NCBI RefSeq assembly: GCF_026723825.1
Contig: NZ_CP113519.1
Coordinates: 744,001 to 808,000, forward strand
Source of the DNA: Pseudomonas sp. GOM7
Lineage (GTDB): Bacteria > Pseudomonadota > Gammaproteobacteria > Pseudomonadales > Pseudomonadaceae
Length of the DNA: 64,000 nucleotides
Direction: 5' to 3'
The notes below the pieces were generated by a model. That model saw only the letters and a list, made by a program, of their open reading frames with translations. It did no database searches and was not told where the DNA came from. The position numbers and the translations under genes were made by a program. Positions 58,178-64,000 of this stretch are shown in pieces (position 1 is the stretch's first letter; every line of letters begins with the position of its first letter).

Positions 58178-58654
58178 ATGAAGGTGCCGAAGAAACGTCG
58201 CAATCGTTACAACCCGATCAGCGAAGATTTTCACAAGGAAGAGTTCCCGTTCTACTGGCTGGTGCGTGTTCATGCCCGCTATTCGATGAGCATGGAAAGG
58301 CTGCTGAAGAAGGTCGATCTCGACATCCCTCGTTGGCGCGTTCTCAATATCCTTTACGAAACCCAGGACGCCAGTATTTCGGAGATTTCCGAGTTCGCGG
58401 TGGCCAAGCTGTCCACCATCACCAAGATCGTCTACCGGATGAAGGACGACGGCCTGGTCGATACCCGCCAGAGCGACCTCGACGGGCGGGTTACCCAGGT
58501 CTCCATCACGGAGAAGGGCCGCCAGGCCTACTTCGCCATGCATGAGGTCACGGCGGAGCTGTTCCAAGCCGGCTTCAAGGGGCTGACCGAGGCGCAGATC
58601 CGCAAGCTCAACCAGACCCTGGCGACCATGTTCGATAACCTCTCCGATAGCTGA
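58178..58654 (+). CDS. MarR-family transcriptional regulator
   Basis: The 158-residue winged-helix protein begins MKVPKKRRNRYNPISEDFHK and has LDIPRWRVLNILYETQDASI, the recognition segment EFAVAKLSTITKIVYRMKDDG and the wing VDTRQSDLDGRVTQVSIT. The start at 58178 removes an unsupported extension. It is convergent with feaR and downstream of the porin gene, so it may control the porin or a ligand response; the operator is not identified. Confidence 0.88.
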   Translation: MKVPKKRRNRYNPISEDFHKEEFPFYWLVRVHARYSMSMERLLKKVDLDIPRWRVLNILYETQDASISEISEFAVAKLSTITKIVYRMKDDGLVDTRQSDLDGRVTQVSITEKGRQAYFAMHEVTAELFQAGFKGLTEAQIRKLNQTLATMFDNLSDS

Positions 58655-58664
58655 AACCGCACGG

Positions 58665-59585
58665 TTAGCGGTTCGAGGCCTGCGCGCGATAGGCGCGCGG
58701 CGAAATGCCGTAGTGCTGCTTGAAGACGCGGGAGAAGTGCGCCGAGTCGGTGAAGCCCCACTTGTAGGCGATGGTGGTGATCGGCAGGGCCTGGCTGCCG
58801 GTGTCGGCCAGTTCCCGTGCGCTGCGTTCCAGGCGCTGGCGCTGGATGTAACGGCAGATGCTGTCGCCGTCGATCTCGAACTGGCGGTACAGCTTGCGCA
58901 CCGACACGTTCAGCTTCGCCGCCAGCTCCGCCGGTGTCGGCGCATGCGGCAGCGATTCGCCGATGATCTTCTCCGCCAGGCGGCGCAGCGGTCGGCCCGG
59001 TTCGAGCAGTTGCTCGTCGTGGAAGGCTGGCGGCAGCAGGGCGATCAAGGCGTTCTGCAGGGCGGAGCCGTAATGGTTCTGGGTGGTCGAGGCGAGCTCG
59101 CCATTGGCAATCTGCTGCAGGATGCCCTGTAGCAGGTGCCCGGTCGGGCTTTCCTTCTCCAGCTTGCCGAAACGCCGCGTCGCCACCGGTAGCAGCGGGT
59201 CGACCATGTCCCGGCACAGGTGCACCGAAAGCTGGCGAATCAGCCCCTGTGGTTTCATCTCGAAGGCCTGTGCCGAATCGAGCAGGGCCATGTCGCCGGG
59301 GTAGAGCACGAACTCGCGCTCGCCCTGGTCGATGGCCATGACCCCCTCGCGCTGCATCACCAGGAAGTAATAGCGATCATCGGCACGGGCAGCGTTACCG
59401 CGCTGGCGGTGAATGGTCAGTGCGTTGGTGCTGATATCGGCGATTTCCAGACCGCCCAGGTCGATGCGCTGGATGTCGCCGACGAAGGCGGCGTCATGCC
59501 AGGCCGGCTGCGTCTCGAAACGGCCGCAGACGGCATGAACGCTGTGGTTCCAGCGCTCGAAATCAAGGGATGAATGCACGCTCAT
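58665..59585 (-). CDS. feaR: AraC-family regulator, FeaR-like
   Basis: The 306-residue activator has an N-terminal cupin-like ligand domain (AARADDRYYFLVMQREGVMA, FVLYPGDMALLDSAQAFEM) and a C-terminal AraC DNA-binding domain with two helix-turn-helix units (LAAKLNVSVRKLYRQFEIDG and ITTIAYKWGFTDSAHFSRVF). Length and layout match FeaR, the activator of phenylethylamine oxidase and phenylacetaldehyde dehydrogenase genes in E. coli. It sits near aauBEDA and feaB. The start at 59585 gives MSVHSSLDFERWNH. Bases 59586-59831 upstream hold no other gene. Confidence 0.85.
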   Translation of the reverse strand: MSVHSSLDFERWNHSVHAVCGRFETQPAWHDAAFVGDIQRIDLGGLEIADISTNALTIHRQRGNAARADDRYYFLVMQREGVMAIDQGEREFVLYPGDMALLDSAQAFEMKPQGLIRQLSVHLCRDMVDPLLPVATRRFGKLEKESPTGHLLQGILQQIANGELASTTQNHYGSALQNALIALLPPAFHDEQLLEPGRPLRRLAEKIIGESLPHAPTPAELAAKLNVSVRKLYRQFEIDGDSICRYIQRQRLERSARELADTGSQALPITTIAYKWGFTDSAHFSRVFKQHYGISPRAYRAQASNR

Positions 59586-59831
59586 GAGGCAGCCTCGCTT
59601 TGTTCTTGGTGTTTTTGGTGCGGGTTTGTGTCGTTTCTGCACACTTGGCAAATAACGTGAATGTTCAAGCATTTTTTGCGCCAGAAAGCGTTTGATGATG
59701 GCGGTTTGAGATCGAAGGTTGTTTTTCCAGAGGGCAGCCGGATACGGGCGGGCGTGCTCGCCAACGAGTGCTGTCGGGAGGCGCTTGGTTTAGGGGGCGG
59801 TGGTTGCTGGGGGCGAGGCGTTGCTGCTTGT

Positions 59832-60684
59832 TTGATACCGGACTGGCAAGTTTGTGTGTTGCTTGTTGTCTGGACGCCGCTGCGGTGTGTTCAGATAGTC
59901 CGGGTTTCGCCCCCTCGGGCGACTCACTTTTCTTTGAAATCGGATTGCCGCCCAGCGCAAAGAAAAGTAAGCAAAAGAAACGCACCCCCGCCATCCGGAA
60001 CTAGGCGTCCCCGTCATGCTTCGCTCGACTCCCCTCACTCCGGCCCCGCTCCGGGGTCGGCGTACATGGGCCATCCCTGGCCCATTACGCCTCTCGTGGC
60101 ATCCATGCCACTCGCCCCCTGCGCAATGCCTACGTTCGGCCTCCTGAAGGGGGCATTTGCGCGCCTGAACGAACCGGCATTCCAAGGCATGCCCGGCGTG
60201 CTCTGGTAATAGTGGATCCATGACGTGGCCGCCGAGTTAAACCAAAACTTTCATTCGCACAGTTTCATTCGCTTGAATAGCTTGCCGGCTTGCAGCCGGC
60301 ATTCAGGTCAGCCCTAAGGCTGACCTCATGTGCAACCACTCTGTGCTACTTCTGGGTTACCGCAGGTTCAGGCGCGTGCAGAGCCCGCCCAGGAGGGCGA
60401 ACGGAATCGTCGTAGAAGAGGTTGAGCGACATGGATGTCGCGAAAGCCGCGATGGGCCAGGGATGGCCCTTCGTCGGTGGGCCGCATCCGGTCGGGCCTC
60501 TGGAACGGCGATGGAGTGAGCGAACCCTCGCGCAGCGAGGGCCGGATGATCGGGCGGAGGGTTTTGGTTACTTTGCCCGCAAAGTGACTCGCCCGGGAGG
60601 GCGAAACCAAAAACATCAGCAAAAACGCGGCAATTCGGAACAGGCACCAGAACAACTCACACCGTATTGCCAGTCCGGTATCAA
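59832..60684. repeat. Large composite palindromic element, copy B, with 18-bp terminal inverted repeats
   Basis: This 853-bp gene-free element begins TTGATACCGGACTGGCAA (59832-59849) and ends TTGCCAGTCCGGTATCAA (60667-60684), a perfect 18-bp terminal inverted repeat. Internally two arms are inverted around GCCGGC-TTGCA-GCCGGC and GGTCAGCC-CTAA-GGCTGACC hairpins (60284-60327). The order of motifs is the reverse complement of copy A at 36459-37347. It separates feaB from feaR, which are on the same strand. Short frames inside are not conserved between the two copies and are not called. Confidence 0.88.
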
Positions 60685-60725
60685 TCCCCAAGGCCGTACT
60701 GCCCTTCAAGTGAACCGCATCCCAG

Positions 60726-62213
60726 TCAGTAACGAATCATCACCGACTTCAGTTCGGTGTAGTCGTCGATGAAGGCGCTGCCGAATTCGCGACCGGTGCC
60801 CGAGGCCTTGATGCCGCCGAAAGGCACGGAAGGGTCGAGGAAGGTGTGCATGTTGACGTACACCGTGCCGGCTTCGATCTTCGGGATCAGGCGCAGTGCG
60901 CGCGACAGGTCGTTGGTCCAGATGCTGGCGGTGAGGCCGAACGGCGAGTCGTTGATCAGCCCCGGCAGTTCCTCGACCTCGTCGTAGGGCAGCACGCAGA
61001 GGATCGGGCCGAAGGTTTCCTCGTGCAGCAGGCGATCCTGCGGCCCGTTGGCCAGCACCACGGTTGGCTCGACGAAGTAGCCGGCGCGGGCCAGCGGCTT
61101 GCCGCCGCAAACCACCTGGCTCTGCTCGCGGGCCAGTTGCAGGAACTGTGAAACCTTGTCGAACTGCGGCTTGTTGGCCAGCGGGCCGAAGTTGACGCTC
61201 TCGTCGAGCGGCGAGCCGATGTGCATGCTTTGCAGGGCGGCAGTGAACTTGGCCAGGGTTTCGTCGAGGCGCGAGCGATGCACGTAGATGCGTTCCGGTG
61301 CCGCACAGACCTGGCCCTGGTGAACGTAGCCGGTCTGGATCAGCCCGGCCACCGCGCCGTCGATATCGGCGTCGGGCAGCAGCGCGGCGGCGTTCTTGCC
61401 GCCCAGCTCCAGGGTCACGCGGGTGAGGTTGGCGGCCATGGCGCTCTGGCCGACCTTGAGCCCGGTGGGCACCGAGCCGGTGAAGGACACCTTGGCCACC
61501 TGCGGGTGTTCGATCAGGCTGGCGCCGACCTCGCCGGTGCCATTGACCACGTTGAACACGCCTGCCGGCACACCGGCCTCGATGGCCAGCTCGGCCAGAC
61601 GCAGCAGAGTCAGCGGGGTGAACTCGCTGGGCTTGAGCACCAGGGTGCAGCCGGTGGCCAGCGCCGCGGCGATCTTCCACACGCCGATCATCACCGAGAA
61701 GTTCCACGGCACGATGCCGGCCACCACGCCCACCGGCTCGCGGCGGGTGAAGGCGGTGTACTGCTCGCCGGCCATGGAGGGGAACGACGGGCTCATGGTC
61801 TCGCCATTGATCTTGGTCGTCCAGCCGGCGTAGTAGCGCAGGAAGATGGCGCTCTGGCCGACCTCGAACATGCGCGAGAGGTGGATGGACTTGCCCGAGC
61901 AGAGGGTTTCCAGTTGCGCCAGTTCCTCGCCGTTGGCTTCCATCAGCTCGGCCAGGCGATTGAGCACCACGCCGCGCTGGTAGGGCGAGGTCTGTGCCCA
62001 CTCGCCCTTGAAGGTGCGGCGGGCGGCGGTGACGGCCGACTCGACCTCGTCGGCGGTGGCGCAGGTGATCTGCGCGATCACTTCACCATTGGCCGGGTTG
62101 ACGATGGGCACGCGCTTGCCCGAGGTGCCGGGGCGGTACTGGCCGTCGATGAAGTGGGCATGGCTGCGCGCGAGGAACTCGCGCACCTGGGGCAGTAACT
62201 GGATTTCGCTCAT
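60726..62213 (-). CDS. feaB: Phenylacetaldehyde dehydrogenase (FeaB/PadA)
   Basis: The 495-residue NAD-dependent aldehyde dehydrogenase has VVAGIVPWNFSVMIGVWKIA, the NAD-binding FTGSVPTGLKVG, the general base in LELGGKNAAALL and the catalytic Cys in GQVCAAPERIYVH. FPSMAGEQYTAFTRREPVGV and overall length resemble FeaB. It would oxidise the phenylacetaldehyde released by the amine dehydrogenase to phenylacetate. The start at 62213 (MSEIQLLPQVREFLA) has GGAGCC upstream; an in-frame ATG 30 codons earlier is unlikely. Confidence 0.9.
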   Translation of the reverse strand: MSEIQLLPQVREFLARSHAHFIDGQYRPGTSGKRVPIVNPANGEVIAQITCATADEVESAVTAARRTFKGEWAQTSPYQRGVVLNRLAELMEANGEELAQLETLCSGKSIHLSRMFEVGQSAIFLRYYAGWTTKINGETMSPSFPSMAGEQYTAFTRREPVGVVAGIVPWNFSVMIGVWKIAAALATGCTLVLKPSEFTPLTLLRLAELAIEAGVPAGVFNVVNGTGEVGASLIEHPQVAKVSFTGSVPTGLKVGQSAMAANLTRVTLELGGKNAAALLPDADIDGAVAGLIQTGYVHQGQVCAAPERIYVHRSRLDETLAKFTAALQSMHIGSPLDESVNFGPLANKPQFDKVSQFLQLAREQSQVVCGGKPLARAGYFVEPTVVLANGPQDRLLHEETFGPILCVLPYDEVEELPGLINDSPFGLTASIWTNDLSRALRLIPKIEAGTVYVNMHTFLDPSVPFGGIKASGTGREFGSAFIDDYTELKSVMIRY

Positions 62214-62333
62214 GGAAGGCTCCGGGGTGGGCGGCCCAGCTAGGGCCGGCTGCGACGTCCGGGCGCCATGGGCCCGGGCCGGGGATATCTGGGCGCTATT
62301 CATAGCACCGGCCAGGGTGGGGATAATTGATCA

Positions 62334-62363
62334 GGACGGACAGCTTCTTGTAGATGCCTGCCA
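62334..62363 (-). promoter_or_regulatory. FeaR-type operator upstream of feaB
   Basis: On the minus strand TGGCAGGCA (62363-62355) is followed 21 bp later by a weaker TGTCCGTCC (62342-62334, five of nine matches). TACAAG follows the first half-site as in aauB. A -10-like TATGAA lies at 62304-62299. The site is 121-150 bp before the start codon. Confidence 0.6.
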
Positions 62364-62400
62364 GTCTGGCGCCATCGCCCGCCAGTGGCTGACGGCGGCC

Positions 62401-63957
62401 TCAGCCCTCGAGGAAGCGCTGCGCCAGGCCCAGTTGCGACTCGGCCAACTGATGCAGTGTCTGGCTGATCTCGCTGGTGCGCCCGGCCTGCTGGCTGGTG
62501 CGCTCGGTGAAGCCGGCGATCTCGGTGATCTGCTGGTTGATCTGCTCGGCGACCTGGCCCTGTTGCTCGATGGCCGCAGCCATCTGCAGGCTCATGCCGC
62601 TGATTTGCGCCACTTCGGCGCAGATGCGCGTCAGCGCCTGGCGCGCCTGCTCGACGTCAGTGCTGGCGCGCAGGGCCGCCTGTTCGCCGCGCTGTGCGGT
62701 GGTCAGGGCGGTGCCGCTGTCCTGACGCAGGCTTTCCAGCGAGCGTTGGATTTCGTGGGTCGATTCGCGGGTGCGCGAGGCGAGGCTGCGCACCTCGTCG
62801 GCAACCACCGCGAAGCCGCGCCCGGACTCGCCGGCACGGGCCGCTTCGATCGCCGCATTGAGGGCCAGCAGGTTGGTCTGCTCGGCGATGCTCTGGATCA
62901 CCGCAGCGACGCCGCCGATGGATTCGATGGCCGCCGCCAGACTGCCCACCGCCTGGCCGATCTCGCCCACCGAGTGGCGCATGGCCTGGGCCGAGCGCTG
63001 GCTGTCGTCAGACAGGCGTTCGCCATCACGGGCCAACTGATCGGCGTTCTGCGCCGCCTGGGCGGTGTGCTGCAGGTTACGCGACAGCTCCTGGATGGTG
63101 GCACTCATCTGGTTGATCGCAGCGGCGGTCTGCTCGGTTTCGCGCACCTGGCGATCCAGTTGCTCGACCGAGTGCTCCACCACGTCGGCCGAGGTCTGCG
63201 CCTGCTGGCGCAGCACCACGCTGTTGATGCAGATGCGCGACATCACCGTGCTCATGCGTGCGCGCTGGCTTTCCAGGGCCATGGCCAGCAGGCTGCTCGG
63301 GCCGGGTTGCCGGGCGTGCAGCGGCGCCAGCAGCGGGTCGTTGAAGGCCTGGGCATGCCGGGCCAGCAGTGCCTGGGTCAACTGGCGCTGGCGCAGTGCC
63401 GGTTGCGCCCCGGCGAGGCCCAGTGCCAGCAGCAGTGGCAGACCCAGGCTGGCCGGCAGATAGGCCAGCAGGGTGGCCAGCGCCAGGCCCAGGCCGAGCG
63501 TCAGTTGCAGGCCGTGGCCCAGCAGCAGTTCGCCAAGGCGTTGCAGCGGACTCCAGGGGGCCTGGCCACGCGCCAGACGGGCATAGAGCCGTTCGGCCTG
63601 GCGCGCCTGCGCCGGCTCGATGGGTTGGTAGACGGTGCCCAGCGCCGCCAGCCTGCCGTCATCGAACAGCGGCACCACGTAGAGGTTGCGCCAGTCCGGG
63701 GCGCCCTGCCGGTGGCGGATCATCACCGGCGCCGTCCATGGCACGCCGGCGCGCAGCGCACGCCACATGCTGGCGTGCACCGACGCCGGCATCTGCGGGT
63801 GGTTGATCAGCTCGTGCGGCTTGCCGAGCAGTTCGTGTTCGGCATGGCCGCACATGTCCAGGTAGGCGGCATTGCAGGTGAGCAGGACGCCCTGCGGATC
63901 GAGCCGGGAAATCGGCGGCTCCTGGAAACCTGCTGGGGTGTTGGCGGCGGCTTGCAT
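62401..63957 (-). CDS. Aer-like PAS-domain methyl-accepting chemotaxis protein
   Basis: The 518-residue receptor has an N-terminal PAS domain ([52 protein letters not shown]), a hydrophobic hairpin around residues 145-185 ([33 protein letters not shown]) and a signalling domain with the tip [22 protein letters not shown]. This is the Aer architecture, which senses redox or energy state through FAD, or sometimes a small ligand. It lies upstream of feaB on the same strand, with 187 bp between it and the feaB start region, and may guide cells during aromatic amine use. Confidence 0.88.
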   Translation of the reverse strand: MQAAANTPAGFQEPPISRLDPQGVLLTCNAAYLDMCGHAEHELLGKPHELINHPQMPASVHASMWRALRAGVPWTAPVMIRHRQGAPDWRNLYVVPLFDDGRLAALGTVYQPIEPAQARQAERLYARLARGQAPWSPLQRLGELLLGHGLQLTLGLGLALATLLAYLPASLGLPLLLALGLAGAQPALRQRQLTQALLARHAQAFNDPLLAPLHARQPGPSSLLAMALESQRARMSTVMSRICINSVVLRQQAQTSADVVEHSVEQLDRQVRETEQTAAAINQMSATIQELSRNLQHTAQAAQNADQLARDGERLSDDSQRSAQAMRHSVGEIGQAVGSLAAAIESIGGVAAVIQSIAEQTNLLALNAAIEAARAGESGRGFAVVADEVRSLASRTRESTHEIQRSLESLRQDSGTALTTAQRGEQAALRASTDVEQARQALTRICAEVAQISGMSLQMAAAIEQQGQVAEQINQQITEIAGFTERTSQQAGRTSEISQTLHQLAESQLGLAQRFLEG

Positions 63958-64000
63958 GGCACGACTCCTCGGCTGTGGCCCGTTGCGGCCTGCCTGGGCA

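Noticed and set aside
59750..59831. Possible target-site duplication around element B
   Set aside because: The bases next to the two 18-bp ends (TGCTTGT on the left, TCCCCAAGG on the right) do not match.

Overview
The window is a chromosomal segment of a Pseudomonas species. GC content is high, and the gene order of the spc/alpha ribosomal operons, katG-ftnA-uvrA-ssb, the rib-nusB-thiL-pgpA block and xseB-ispA-dxs follows that remembered for P. aeruginosa and its relatives. KatG where P. aeruginosa has KatA, and an aromatic amine dehydrogenase cluster, fit a species of the P. oleovorans/mendocina/pseudoalcaligenes group, but that assignment is an inference.

Layout. 1-8454: end of the S10/spc operon (rplN partial to rpmJ) and the alpha operon (rpsM to rplQ). 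A terminator-like hairpin plus a good sigma70-type promoter separates rpsN from rpsH, and another promoter starts the alpha operon. 8633-16463: katG, a haem-less-type ferritin (ftnA), uvrA, a YajR-like transporter and ssb. 16474-19533: glutathione transferase with a divergent HxlR regulator, then two overlapping sugar-nucleotide SDR genes. 19549-24130: the anaerobic porin gene oprG with an ANR-like site, and a four-gene zinc-uptake operon (Zrg type) behind a Zur-like box. 24191-36374: ybbN, a methyltransferase, a lipoprotein, nrdR, ribD, an FMN riboswitch with ribE, ribB, ribH, nusB, thiL and pgpA, a solute-binding protein, a retropepsin-like protease, ribA, a membrane protein and a BtuF-like protein. 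37395-39510: btuB behind a cobalamin riboswitch. 39576-49587: a chemoreceptor, then dxs and ispA-xseB, separated by an epoxide-hydrolase-like gene, a fused biotin carboxylase/carboxyltransferase that lacks a visible biotin-attachment lysine, and a DUF2388 gene.

49710-63957 holds an aromatic amine utilisation region: a TSUP exporter, the aauBEDA genes with a monohaem cytochrome c, two SDR-type enzymes, an outer-membrane porin, a MarR regulator, a FeaR-type AraC regulator, a phenylacetaldehyde dehydrogenase (FeaB/PadA) and a PAS chemoreceptor. The inferred pathway runs: porin uptake, periplasmic oxidative deamination by the TTQ enzyme with electrons passed to c-type cytochrome, then oxidation of the arylacetaldehyde to arylacetate. 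The promoters of aauB, the porin and feaB share a TGGCAGGCA motif, present as a pair 21 bp apart in two of them and with a weak partner in the third. This looks like a common FeaR operator.

Two non-coding elements of about 0.85-0.89 kb (36459-37347 and 59832-60684) are inverted copies of each other. Each is built as an inverted duplication of hairpin-rich arms around a central hairpin pair, and one is bounded by perfect 18-bp terminal inverted repeats. They frame 22.5 kb that could invert by recombination. Smaller repeat families sit at gene 3' ends, and three of them contribute a stop codon or C-terminal codons to the neighbouring gene. No tRNA, rRNA, CRISPR array, transposase or prophage gene was seen.
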